Of a stretch of DNA of 64,000 nt, positions 31,493 to 39,956 are shown in pieces. Numbering within the stretch: the first letter of the stretch is position 1; every line of letters begins with the position of its first letter. The stretch is from Bhargavaea ginsengi (GTDB taxonomy: Bacteria > Bacillota > Bacilli > Bacillales_A > Planococcaceae). The translations under genes and the position numbers were made by a program. The DNA is taken from NCBI RefSeq assembly GCF_900109165.1, contig NZ_FNZF01000001.1, forward strand, positions 549,376-613,375, written 5' to 3'. Under the pieces are notes generated by a model. That model made no database searches. It was not told where the DNA came from and saw only the letters and a program-made list of their open reading frames with translations.

Positions 31493-32970
31493 GACTTAAC
31501 CCCCGCATGCATGGCCTTCAGCTCGCGCTTCAGTATTTTGCCGTATGAACTCTTCGGCAGCGCATCCACAATATGAATTTCCTTCGGCTTCTTGAAGCTT
31601 GCCAAATGTTCCTTACAGAGCGCTACCAGATCGTCTTCCACTACCTCGCTCCGTCCGTTTGGCACAACATAGGCGACGACGCTCTCTCCCCATTTCTCAT
31701 CTTGCACGCCGATTACACAGGTTTCTTTAACCCCGTCATGCTTATTCAGGACTTCTTCCACCTCACGCGGGTAGATGTTCACCCCGCCGGAAATGATGAC
31801 ATCCTTTTTACGGTCAACAATGTGGAGATAGCCCTGATCATCACGCCATCCGAGATCCCCTGTATGCAGCCATCCATCCTTGAGCGTGTCTTCGGTGGCC
31901 TTCTCGTTGTTCCAGTAGCCCTGCATGACGAGCGATCCTTTACAGACAATCTCTCCGACTTCACCGTTTTTCACTTCTTCACCGGCTTCATCCACTATTT
32001 TCATGTCTACGAATGGTCCAATCCTTCCGCACGAAGCCAGCCTCTTCGGCAGCTCGTTCCGCGGCATCATCGTAATGCACATCGGTGCCTCAACCTGCCC
32101 GTACGTCTCCACGAAAATGGTGCCCGCCTTGTCAAGGGCATCCTGCAGCTTGGCAGCGGCGATCGGAGAACCGGCCATATTAATGGACTTTACATAGCGC
32201 AGCTTTTCTGCATCGAACGAAGCATCCTGGATCATCAGGTTGACGATGGTCGGCACCATGAAGATGATGCTGACCTTATCCGCAGCAAGCTGGTCAAGAA
32301 AATGCTCTGCTTCAAACTTGTCATAGACGACCTGAGTCAGACCATAGAGCCATGAAACATGGCTTAAGAAATTGCTTCCGTGTGTAAGCGGTGCAACATG
32401 GCCGACAATATCGTCATAGTCCACTTCACACACCTGTGCAAGCGATAGTGCCCCTGCAATCATATTCCGGTGGCTCAGCATGACGCCCTTCGGGTTTCCT
32501 GTCGTGCCGGATGTATACATAATCGCAAACAGGTCGTCTTCATCAACTTCTTCAATAAATGAAGCCCCCATGTGGTCACTGATTGCCTGTTCATAAGGCT
32601 CGCCTACCGGAAGAAGTGGGAGGTCATCGCTTAGTGTTTCAAGCAGTTCAGATTCGCCGATTACGAGGGACACACCCGCATCGCGGACCTGGTAATCCAA
32701 TTCTTTTGGATGCAGCCTGTAATTCAGCGGCACTTTTACAATTCCCCCATGTGCAAGCGCCACATCCAGTTCAATATGTTCCATCCTGTTTTTCATGAGA
32801 ACAGCCACACGGTCTCCTTTTACAATCCCGCGTTTGTTCAGATAATGGGACAGCGCAAGCGTCCGGAATTTAAGGTCTCCATAAGTGATGGACCGGTCCC
32901 GGTCTTTCACCGCGACTTTATCCGGATTGGCTTCAGCTGCCTTCACTGCCAGTTTGCTGAGTGTTTCCAT
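31489..32970 (-). CDS. Acyl-CoA synthetase (AMP-binding, ANL superfamily)
   Basis: A 493-residue adenylate-forming enzyme that activates a carboxylic acid to its CoA thioester. Motifs: the P-loop FAIMYTSGTTGNPKGVMLSH near residue 150, VETYGQVEAPMCITMMP near 285, the hinge region HTGDLGWRDDQGYLHIVDRKKD near 385 and the catalytic lysine in LPKSSYGKILKREL at the C-terminus. GTG at 32979 is possible, but GGGCGG is eight bases from the ATG at 32970, which I prefer. Acid length is not predictable. It follows a PPC-domain gene at practically zero distance. Confidence 0.93.
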   Translation of the reverse strand: METLSKLAVKAAEANPDKVAVKDRDRSITYGDLKFRTLALSHYLNKRGIVKGDRVAVLMKNRMEHIELDVALAHGGIVKVPLNYRLHPKELDYQVRDAGVSLVIGESELLETLSDDLPLLPVGEPYEQAISDHMGASFIEEVDEDDLFAIMYTSGTTGNPKGVMLSHRNMIAGALSLAQVCEVDYDDIVGHVAPLTHGSNFLSHVSWLYGLTQVVYDKFEAEHFLDQLAADKVSIIFMVPTIVNLMIQDASFDAEKLRYVKSINMAGSPIAAAKLQDALDKAGTIFVETYGQVEAPMCITMMPRNELPKRLASCGRIGPFVDMKIVDEAGEEVKNGEVGEIVCKGSLVMQGYWNNEKATEDTLKDGWLHTGDLGWRDDQGYLHIVDRKKDVIISGGVNIYPREVEEVLNKHDGVKETCVIGVQDEKWGESVVAYVVPNGRSEVVEDDLVALCKEHLASFKKPKEIHIVDALPKSSYGKILKRELKAMHAGVKS

Positions 32971-32971
32971 C

Positions 32972-33457
32972 TCACGCACCGCCCTTCGAAAATTGAAAAA
33001 TAGGCACGCCGTAGGCTTCGTCTTTCCGGCGGGTCAGCTCCACCTCACTGATCGGAAAGAGAACAAATTCGATTGTGATGGCGACAGGATTCTCACTGTC
33101 AAGAAAATGTCCGCCACTTACTTTGCCGTCACAATCCACGAAGACTCCATGCATATGCACATCTTGGTTTCCTTCTCCGTCGGAGCCTACAAATCCGCTT
33201 GCAGAAAGCAGCTCCACAGGGGAATCGGAAACCCGGCGTTCGGAATACCGGATCCCTGCCGCAGACTTTTCATCTTTGACCACCTGATAAAAAGCAGCTT
33301 GTGTCAATGAACCGATGCACTGGAAATGGCCTCCCCTGATGCCAAACTCATTGCACACTTCCTTGATGCCGCCTAACAAGTCACAATCCTTTTTGAGGCG
33401 GCCGATGACCCGATTCGTCTGCTCATCGTAGAAAGCCTGAAAAAGGTGATTATCCAA
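32972..33457 (-). CDS. PPC/DUF296-domain protein inside the catabolic operon
   Basis: A 161-residue protein made of a PPC (plant and prokaryote conserved, DUF296) domain. The core is FGIRGGHFQCIGSLTQAAFYQV, then the paired VHMHGVFVDCDGKVSGGHFLDSENPVAITIEFV with conserved histidines, which in structures form a trimer with bound metal. In plants the domain accompanies AT-hooks; bacterial stand-alone copies have no known role. The start is TTG at 33457, inside the last codons of the SDR gene (TTGGATAA overlap), with GGGGG ahead. The very tight coupling on both sides argues for a metabolic rather than DNA-binding role here (inference). Confidence 0.85.
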   Translation of the reverse strand: MDNHLFQAFYDEQTNRVIGRLKKDCDLLGGIKEVCNEFGIRGGHFQCIGSLTQAAFYQVVKDEKSAAGIRYSERRVSDSPVELLSASGFVGSDGEGNQDVHMHGVFVDCDGKVSGGHFLDSENPVAITIEFVLFPISEVELTRRKDEAYGVPIFQFSKGGA

Positions 33458-34196
33458 TGCTGTAGCCCCCGTCCACTTTGAGTACCTGGGACGTGGTGTA
33501 TCCGGCGTTTTTTGAAGCAAAGTAAAGCACGGCATCCGCAATATCATCCGGTGTGCCCATACGATCGATCACCTGGCCGGACGTATCATATTTCACTCCG
33601 GCAGTAATGGCAGTCGCCGTAGCTCCAGGAGCGACCGAATTCACAGTGATGCCGTACTTTCCCACTTCCTTCGCGACCCACTTGGTGAGGGCGATGACGC
33701 CCCCTTTTGAAGCGGAGTATGCCGGGCCGGAGCGGCCATTTTTTTCGCCGCCCGAAACGACTCCGCCGTTCATCCCCGAAATGGAGCTGATATTGATGAT
33801 CCGCCCATATCCGGCTTCTTTCATATGCGGATAGATGACAGCCTGCATAAAGAGGAAGGTGGCCTTCAAGTTTGTGTCCAGATCGCGGTACCACATGTCT
33901 TCCGTCATATCTTCAAGATCCAGTCGGCTGGCGGTGCCTGCGTTGTTCACGAGAATCTGGACTTCACCATAGTTCTCGATTGTCCGGTCCACCGTTGCCC
34001 GGACAAATTCTTTGTTCCGGATGTCACCGAGGCACTCCAGGTAGTCAGCGTCCCCCAACTGGCTGATTGTCTGCTGGCAAGGATTCAGGTCAACAAGAAC
34101 AACCTTTGCCCCCTGTTGTGCGAGTTGGATCGCCACCGCCTGTCCGATTCCGCTTGCAGCCCCTGTAACGATGGCAACTTCTTTTGAAAATTTCAT
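33450..34196 (-). CDS. Short-chain dehydrogenase/reductase (SDR)
   Basis: A 248-residue classical SDR: cofactor motif VTGAASGIGQAVAIQLA near residue 10 with an acidic VLVDLN after strand 2 (suggesting NAD rather than NADP), NNAG at about 88, the catalytic serine in INISSISG, YSASKGGV as YxxxK near 160 and PGATATAI. A 15-residue insert near the active site (GGVVSGGEKNGRSGP) is unusual in length. The ATG at 34196 fits homologues; TTG at 34211 is in frame but unlikely. Substrate: probably a hydroxyacyl or sugar-acid intermediate of the cluster. Confidence 0.92.
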   Translation of the reverse strand: MKFSKEVAIVTGAASGIGQAVAIQLAQQGAKVVLVDLNPCQQTISQLGDADYLECLGDIRNKEFVRATVDRTIENYGEVQILVNNAGTASRLDLEDMTEDMWYRDLDTNLKATFLFMQAVIYPHMKEAGYGRIINISSISGMNGGVVSGGEKNGRSGPAYSASKGGVIALTKWVAKEVGKYGITVNSVAPGATATAITAGVKYDTSGQVIDRMGTPDDIADAVLYFASKNAGYTTSQVLKVDGGYSIG

Positions 34197-34215
34197 TTCC
34201 CCTACCCCCAAGTTG

Positions 34216-35538
34216 TTATTTAACGTTCAGCAGATCCGGCAGGAATGTTGAAATAGCCGGAATGTACGTGATCATGAGCAAGACGATGATGCCTGCGACA
34301 ATAAATGGCAATGCTGCTTTGGAAATATCGACAATACTCGATTTTGAAATGCTCGCTGCAACGAACAGGTTCAATCCTACTGGAGGAGTAAACAAACCGA
34401 TGGCAAGGTTGACCGTCATGAAGACGCCAAATACGGTTGGATCGACTTCAAGTGCGATCATGACCGGTAGAAGGATCGGTACAAAAATGTAATAAGCCGA
34501 AATCGCATCAATAAATGCACCTGCAATCAGCAGGAGTACGTTGATCAGTAAAAGGATAATAATGGGATTTCCTGACGCTTCCAGGAGTGCTGTCGAGATA
34601 TCCCTGGCAATCTGCTCAGTGGTGATGATGTAGGCAAACGCCGAAGCCGCACTGACGATGATCATAATCACAGCCGTCTGCAGCGCCGCATCGACAAAAA
34701 TCCGATACATCCCTCTGAGAAGATTCCCCCTTAATACAAACGCTCCCACGACCAGTCCGTAGACCACGGCAATAACTGCCGCCTCTGTAGGAGTAAAGAA
34801 GCCTCCGTAAATTCCTCCCAGGATAATGACAGGAATGAAAAGACCCGGCAGCGCTTTGACAAAAGCATCCCATTTTTCTTTGCCGGTCGCTTTTCGGGCT
34901 GCCTCTTCATCAGCATGGAAAACCCCTTTTTTCTCTTCACGCCAACGCACATATAAAGCCGCTATGATGAATGCCGCCCCGATCAGCAACCCCGGGATGA
35001 CACCGGCCAAAAACATCCGGTTAATCGTGACCGGAATCTGGTCACCCGCTACGACCGCAAAAACGATAAATGCGATGGATGGCGGAATAATGATGCCGAT
35101 CGCACCTGAACTCGCAAGAAGTGCACCCGCTGTTTCTTTCCGATAGCCGCTTTTCACCATTGCTGGAATCAGAATACCGCCGATTGCCGCCACGGTCGCC
35201 GGGCCCGAACCCGAGATTGCCGCAAAGAAGATGGCCACAAGGACTGTGACGAACACGATTCCGCCACGGACATGGCCGACCATAGCTTGCGCAAAGTCGA
35301 TCAGCCGCTTTGAAATTCCGACATGCTCCATGATCACGCCTGCCAGGATAAAGAAAGGAATGGCCAACAGCGTGAACTTGGCGACACTCGTATACATAAT
35401 GTCCGTAATCGCTTCGAGTCCGAATACCCCATTATTGGAAACGAGGACAATCAATGAAGAGATGCCAAGGGAGATCGCAATCGGAACCCTCAAGAAAACA
35501 AGAAGGAAAAACACACCGAACAATAAGAGTGCAGTCAT
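34216..35538 (-). CDS. TRAP transporter large permease (DctM family)
   Basis: A 440-residue protein with about 12 hydrophobic segments, the large membrane subunit of a tripartite ATP-independent periplasmic transporter. Typical segments are GISSLIVLVSN near the start, SKRLIDFAQAMVGHVRGG, FAAISGSGPATVAAIGGILIPAM (the glycine-rich sodium site) near 120 and PPSIAFIVFAV. It starts at ATG overlapping the DctQ stop (ATGA). With DctQ and DctP it takes up organic acids with sodium. Confidence 0.93.
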   Translation of the reverse strand: MTALLLFGVFFLLVFLRVPIAISLGISSLIVLVSNNGVFGLEAITDIMYTSVAKFTLLAIPFFILAGVIMEHVGISKRLIDFAQAMVGHVRGGIVFVTVLVAIFFAAISGSGPATVAAIGGILIPAMVKSGYRKETAGALLASSGAIGIIIPPSIAFIVFAVVAGDQIPVTINRMFLAGVIPGLLIGAAFIIAALYVRWREEKKGVFHADEEAARKATGKEKWDAFVKALPGLFIPVIILGGIYGGFFTPTEAAVIAVVYGLVVGAFVLRGNLLRGMYRIFVDAALQTAVIMIIVSAASAFAYIITTEQIARDISTALLEASGNPIIILLLINVLLLIAGAFIDAISAYYIFVPILLPVMIALEVDPTVFGVFMTVNLAIGLFTPPVGLNLFVAASISKSSIVDISKAALPFIVAGIIVLLMITYIPAISTFLPDLLNVK

Positions 35539-36047
35539 TGCATTTCCCCCTTCCCGGCTTTCTCAAGGTCGGTCGGATCCGGATCTGCTCCGCCCAACTT
35601 CCATTCAATCAGGCCCACCTGAACAGTACGTATAATGCAAAGCAGTGCCCCAAAAGGCAGCGCCATTGTCAGGATCCATTGCGGCATACCAAGAGCCGGC
35701 GTTTTTTGGCCCATATCTATCTGGAACAACACCGTCTGGATTCCATACCAGAACAGCACGCCAAACAGGACAAGTCCAGCAATTGTGGAAATGGCAATCA
35801 TGATTCTCTTAACAGTCGCTCCACCTATGTCATACAAAAGGGTAAAGCCGAGGTGCGCAAATCTGCGCACCCCCATGGCTGTCCCCACAAAGGTAAGCAG
35901 AACGAATAAGTTAATGGTCAGTTCCTCCGTGAAAGAGAATGAGAACTCCGCGAAGTTGCGGGCGATGATGTTGGCAAATGCAATGACCGTCATGGCGAGC
36001 ATGGCAATTGCAATGATGAACTCCTCCACATAATCTAGGACCTTCAT
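35535..36047 (-). CDS. TRAP transporter small permease (DctQ family)
   Basis: A 170-residue protein with four membrane segments and the DctQ pattern AFANIIARNFAEFSFSFTEELTINLFVLLTFVGTAMG near residues 22-60, followed by RRFAHLGFTLLYD. The C-terminal tail is charged (DPDPTDLEKAGKGEMQ). It begins 12 bases after the binding-protein stop codon. Confidence 0.93.
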   Translation of the reverse strand: MKVLDYVEEFIIAIAMLAMTVIAFANIIARNFAEFSFSFTEELTINLFVLLTFVGTAMGVRRFAHLGFTLLYDIGGATVKRIMIAISTIAGLVLFGVLFWYGIQTVLFQIDMGQKTPALGMPQWILTMALPFGALLCIIRTVQVGLIEWKLGGADPDPTDLEKAGKGEMQ

Positions 36048-36059
36048 TTGGTTCTCCCC

Positions 36060-37094
36060 TTATCGTTCCTGGAATGCTTTCAGCAGGTCCGCTCCCCAGA
36101 TATCTTCATACTTGTCGTAGACAGGCTGAACAGTTTCACGGAATGCTGCAATTTCTTCTTCTGTCGGCTCATAAAGTTCCATGCCGGCAGCTTTGAGTTC
36201 TTCAATCTGCTCGGCTTCGCGTTCACGTGCAATCTCCACCTGGTATTCAGCCGCTTCCTTGCCGAGACGGTCAAAGAGTTCCTGGTCTTCCTTACTCATG
36301 GAATCGTAGAGCTTTTTGTTGATGCCCAGTACAAGCGGATCATAAGAGTAGTTCCACATTGTCATGTAGTCCTGGACTTCATTGAGTTTCGACGAGTAGA
36401 TGACGTCGACCGGGTTTTCCTGGCCGTCGATCGTGCCCTGCTGAAGTGACGTAAAGACTTCGGAGAAGGTCATCGTGACCGGGTCTGTCCCCAGTTCCCG
36501 GAACAGGTCTGTATACATCGTGATGCCAGGGATCCGGAGCTTCATGCCGGAAAGATCTTCTGGCGCCTTAACTTCTTTTACACTATTTGTCAGCTGACGG
36601 AATCCGTTCTCCCCATATCCGAGTGCATGGACCCCTTTTTCAGCCAGGATATCTTTCAGCATTTCTCCGCCTTCACCGTCAAACACTTGATCCACTTCAT
36701 CAAGCGAGCTGAACAGGAACGGTGCCGAGGCTACACCAAAACGATCGTCCAAGATGGAATAAATGATGGTGGAGTTGAATGTCAGGTCAATCGTACCCTT
36801 TGAAAGACCTTCTACCGCCTTCCCGGAATCCCCGCCTGAAAGCTGTTCATTTGCGAAAAGCTCAATATTGATTCGGCCGTCTGTTTCTTCCGCCAAGTCG
36901 TTCTTCAGTTTCTCGGCAGCTTCATACCAGGTCGAGCTGTCTGCGACTGTTACGGACATTTTCAGGTCATAGTTTTTCGCTTCTCCGCCGGCACTTGCCT
37001 CATCTTCCGAGGATGCCCCGCCTCCGCATGCTCCGAGTAAGAGCATGGCAGACAAGCCGATCATGCCGAATACCGATCTCTTCGTTTTTTTCAT
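36060..37094 (-). CDS. TRAP transporter substrate-binding lipoprotein (DctP family)
   Basis: A 344-residue binding protein with a lipobox LLGAC at residues 19-23 and an acidic linker, then the DctP core starting YDLKMSVTVADSSTWYEAAE. MKLRIPG near residue 180 holds the conserved arginine that pairs with the substrate carboxylate, and SLQQGTIDGQENPVDVIYSS is the second signature. So the cargo carries a carboxylate; lactate-, glycolate-, glucarate- or keto-acid-like molecules are options. In this lineage TRAP binding proteins are membrane-anchored, as here. The start follows GGGGCGAA. Confidence 0.93.
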   Translation of the reverse strand: MKKTKRSVFGMIGLSAMLLLGACGGGASSEDEASAGGEAKNYDLKMSVTVADSSTWYEAAEKLKNDLAEETDGRINIELFANEQLSGGDSGKAVEGLSKGTIDLTFNSTIIYSILDDRFGVASAPFLFSSLDEVDQVFDGEGGEMLKDILAEKGVHALGYGENGFRQLTNSVKEVKAPEDLSGMKLRIPGITMYTDLFRELGTDPVTMTFSEVFTSLQQGTIDGQENPVDVIYSSKLNEVQDYMTMWNYSYDPLVLGINKKLYDSMSKEDQELFDRLGKEAAEYQVEIAREREAEQIEELKAAGMELYEPTEEEIAAFRETVQPVYDKYEDIWGADLLKAFQER

Positions 37095-37108
37095 ATCATT
37101 TCGCCCCT

Positions 37109-38401
37109 TTAATTGTTTTTCATGGATTCATAGAGAAAATCCACAATGTGCACCGCTTCTATCTGACCTGACAACCCTTCGCGCTCGATCCCCACTTTCA
37201 TCTGCAGCAGGCAACCCGGATTTGAAGTCACGATCACGGATGGCCCGACCTGTTTCACCCCTTTCATTTTCTCCGCCAGAATCTTCGCCGACATTTCCGG
37301 TTGCAAGAGATTATATATACCAGCGGACCCGCAGCAGCCGGCCGCATTCGGCATCTCGATATAGGTGAATCCGGAAGCGGAACCGATCAGTGTCCTTGGA
37401 GCTTCCCAAACGCCATTCACATTTCTGAGATGGCAGGAATCCTGGTAAGTGACGACCGACTGGGCTTCTTTGCTGATAGCCTGCAATTGTCTGTCAAAGC
37501 CCGCTTTCATCAAAAGAGTTGAGATGTCGACAATCTTGCCGGAAAAAGTTCTAGCCTCGTCAGTGTCCAGCAACTTCCCGTATTCACTGAGAAACGCCCC
37601 ACAGCCCCCCGCATTCTGGACGATAAAATCATAGTCCTGATGATTAAAGGCCAAGATATTCTTTTCTGCATTTTTCTTGGCTTTCGGGACTTCACCACTG
37701 TGGCCGTGAAGAGCGCCGCAGCACTGCTGATTTGCGGGAATATCCACTTCGTAACCTGCCATTTCAAGCAGCTCGATGGTCCGGCTGTTGGTTTCCTGAA
37801 ACATGGTGTCCATCAGACATCCGGTAAAGAAAGCGACCTTGTACGTCTGAGTTGGCTTGGCCGGCCTTACCTTCCGCCTGATCTGCGGCAAGACTCTCTC
37901 CATTTCGCTCATCTGCTTTGGTAAAAGCCTCATCATGCCGGATGCACGGGCGACTTTTTGGATCCCCGTGGCCTGATAGATCCGGATCAGCCCCACTGTG
38001 CGCTTCATCTTTTTCTGGTCCGCAAACAATCCGTCAAATACAATCTTCCGGACGGCCTTTTCTTTTAGTCCGGGCTGTTTGGCATCGAGCACCGCATGGC
38101 GTGCTTCCTCAAGCAAAGTGCCGTACTGGACACCTGCCGGGCAGGCAGGCTCACAGGCCCGGCAGCCCAGGCAGACATCGAGCGAATCTTCAATGCTGCC
38201 GTCCCACAGGACCTGTCCGTCCCTGAGGGCTTTCATGAGAGAGATCCGGCCTCTTGGCGAGTGGGCCTCATCCTGTCCGGTCATGAGGTAGGTCGGGCAT
38301 GCCGGCAGACAAAAACCGCACCTCATGCAATCTGTCAGCAACTCCTCGCTGACATGCTCAACAAAGCTTTCTTTCATCTTTTCCTGAAGGGCGCTAACCA
38401 T
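37109..38401 (-). CDS. Glycolate/2-hydroxyacid dehydrogenase iron-sulfur subunit (GlcF-like)
   Basis: A 430-residue protein with two ferredoxin-like [4Fe-4S] motifs, CMRCGFCLPACP near residue 27 and CLGCRACEPACPAG near 75, and two CCG domains with CCGALHGHSG near 230 and CCGSAGIYNLLQPEMS near 355 of the heterodisulfide-reductase type. It takes electrons from the flavoprotein and passes them to the membrane. The ATG at 38401 overlaps the glcD-like stop by eight bases; the longer open frame upstream lies inside that gene. The usual third subunit GlcE is missing, as often in Bacillus. Confidence 0.92.
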   Translation of the reverse strand: MVSALQEKMKESFVEHVSEELLTDCMRCGFCLPACPTYLMTGQDEAHSPRGRISLMKALRDGQVLWDGSIEDSLDVCLGCRACEPACPAGVQYGTLLEEARHAVLDAKQPGLKEKAVRKIVFDGLFADQKKMKRTVGLIRIYQATGIQKVARASGMMRLLPKQMSEMERVLPQIRRKVRPAKPTQTYKVAFFTGCLMDTMFQETNSRTIELLEMAGYEVDIPANQQCCGALHGHSGEVPKAKKNAEKNILAFNHQDYDFIVQNAGGCGAFLSEYGKLLDTDEARTFSGKIVDISTLLMKAGFDRQLQAISKEAQSVVTYQDSCHLRNVNGVWEAPRTLIGSASGFTYIEMPNAAGCCGSAGIYNLLQPEMSAKILAEKMKGVKQVGPSVIVTSNPGCLLQMKVGIEREGLSGQIEAVHIVDFLYESMKNN

Positions 38402-39800
38402 GGGCCACCACCACCCGCGGTTTGTTTGCCTTAGCAAACATTTTGCCGGGATTACAGATATTCAGAGGGTCGATCGCCTGTTTGATTGTTTTCATCAAGT
38501 CAATCCCCTCATCGCCAATCTTCCATTGAAGATAAGGCGACTTCATCTCCCCGACGCCATGCTCTCCGGTAATCGTGCCGCCCAAGTCAATGGCGGCTTC
38601 AAATATCTCAGCGAAAGCACGTTCCACGCGGACCATTTCTTCGCCGTTCCGAATGTCAGTCAGGCAGGTCGGGTGCAGATTTCCGTCTCCCGCATGTCCG
38701 AACGTGTGGATTTCAACCTGATTCCGCTCGGCGATCTCCCTGATTTTCCGGACCATATTCGCAATTTCTGATCTGGGGACGGTGGCATCCTCCAAGATGG
38801 TCGTGGGCCGCTTTCTTGCCAGTGCGGAAAGCGCAGCCCGACGCCCGGCCTTTAGCTGTCCCGCTTCTTCTTCCGTTTCAGCCACAGCCGTGATCACTGC
38901 ACCGTTTCTGACCGAAATGTCGATCATGGCTGCAAGGTCCCGTTCCACCTGCCCGGCTTCCCCGTCCTGTTCAATCAGCAGCATCGCCTCCGCATCTTTC
39001 GGAAGCCCAAGATTCATAAACCGCTCTACGGCGTCCATCGTTCCGCGGTCCATAAACTCCAAAGTGGCAGGGATGATACGCTCCGAAATAATTTCGGAGA
39101 CAGTGGCAGCCGATTCCTCAAGAGATTGGAAATAAGCGATACCGGTCCTTTGATGTTCAGGTTTCGGGATGAGTTTCAGGAGGATTTCTGTAACCACTCC
39201 AAGCGTTCCTTCAGCGCCGACCAAAAGTGCCTTCAGGTCGTAACCTGCCACGTCTTTTGCCAGTTTTCCTCCGGTCTTGATGACTTGCCCGTTTGGCAAT
39301 ACAGCAGTCAGGCCAAGGACATAATCTTTGGTGACACCATATTTCAGGCCCCTGAGCCCGCCGGAATTCTCGCTGACATTGCCGCCGATTGTCGAAATCT
39401 TCATGCTGCTAGGATCAGGAGGATAGAACAGTCCCCGCTCTTCCACAAAATTGCATAAATCCAAGGTAAGTACGCCTGGCTGTACCCTGATACACAAATT
39501 ATCTTCGTCCAGTTCCAAGATTTGGTTCATCCGATTAAATAGCAGAACGACCCCGCCGCTTGTTGGCGCTGTCCCTGCAGCCAGGTTTGTGCCGGAACCT
39601 CTGGGAACCAACGGAACTTGATGATCTCGGCAAATCTCCATGATTTGTCGGATGTCCTCGGTTGAACCCGGCGAAACGACGGCATCGGGCATCGCCTGAA
39701 ACCCGGCGGTCGCGTCGTAGCTATAGGTCAGGAGATGGGCAGATGACGTCCTGACATGTTCACTGCCGACAACTTTTTTGATTGATTCGATCCATTCCAT
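38394..39800 (-). CDS. FAD-linked 2-hydroxyacid dehydrogenase (GlcD-like)
   Basis: A 468-residue flavoprotein of the vanillyl-alcohol-oxidase/PCMH family. The FAD-binding part shows VPLVPRGSGTNLAAGTAPTSGG near residue 65, FYPPDPSSMKISTIGGNVSENSGG near 130 and VGAEGTLGVVTEILLKL. The C-terminal oxidase domain has HTFGHAGDGNLHPTCL near 375 and GTITGEHGVGEMKSPYL, with histidines near the flavin. Together with the iron-sulfur subunit it oxidises a 2-hydroxy acid such as glycolate, lactate or a branched analogue to the 2-oxo acid. It is the first gene of the long operon, behind a promoter with a cre site. AAAGGAGG lies upstream. Confidence 0.93.
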   Translation of the reverse strand: MEWIESIKKVVGSEHVRTSSAHLLTYSYDATAGFQAMPDAVVSPGSTEDIRQIMEICRDHQVPLVPRGSGTNLAAGTAPTSGGVVLLFNRMNQILELDEDNLCIRVQPGVLTLDLCNFVEERGLFYPPDPSSMKISTIGGNVSENSGGLRGLKYGVTKDYVLGLTAVLPNGQVIKTGGKLAKDVAGYDLKALLVGAEGTLGVVTEILLKLIPKPEHQRTGIAYFQSLEESAATVSEIISERIIPATLEFMDRGTMDAVERFMNLGLPKDAEAMLLIEQDGEAGQVERDLAAMIDISVRNGAVITAVAETEEEAGQLKAGRRAALSALARKRPTTILEDATVPRSEIANMVRKIREIAERNQVEIHTFGHAGDGNLHPTCLTDIRNGEEMVRVERAFAEIFEAAIDLGGTITGEHGVGEMKSPYLQWKIGDEGIDLMKTIKQAIDPLNICNPGKMFAKANKPRVVVAHG

Positions 39801-39820
39801 ACTTCCTTGAGCCTCCTTTC

Positions 39821-39834
39821 TGTAAAGGCTTTCA
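39821..39834 (-). promoter_or_regulatory. cre (CcpA) site at the start of the 2-hydroxyacid operon
   Basis: Minus-strand TGAAAGCCTTTACA matches TGWAARCGYTWNCW at 13 of 14 positions. It begins about four bases after the predicted transcription start, a classic repressing position. Confidence 0.65.
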
Positions 39835-39844
39835 ACAATGGTAT

Positions 39845-39873
39845 AAAATATTCTGAACCTTTAATACGTCCAA
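39845..39873 (-). promoter_or_regulatory. Sigma-A-type promoter of the 2-hydroxyacid catabolic operon
   Basis: Minus-strand TTGGAC (39873-39868) and TATTTT (39850-39845) are 17 bases apart; the glcD-like start is 45 bases downstream. The weak -10 fits a promoter helped by an activator such as the adjacent CdaR-type protein. Confidence 0.6.
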
Positions 39874-39921
39874 AAAGCTAACATTTCTGAAAAGAAAGAA
39901 TGAATATTTGTCCTATAACAC

Positions 39922-39956
39922 AAAAATGACCATCCCCTGAGCCGGGAAGGTCATTT
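39922..39956 (-). terminator. Terminator of the CdaR-type regulator gene
   Basis: On the minus strand AAATGACCTTCC and a complementary GGATGGTCATTT form a stem followed by TTTGTG, overlapping the stop codon. Confidence 0.8.
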
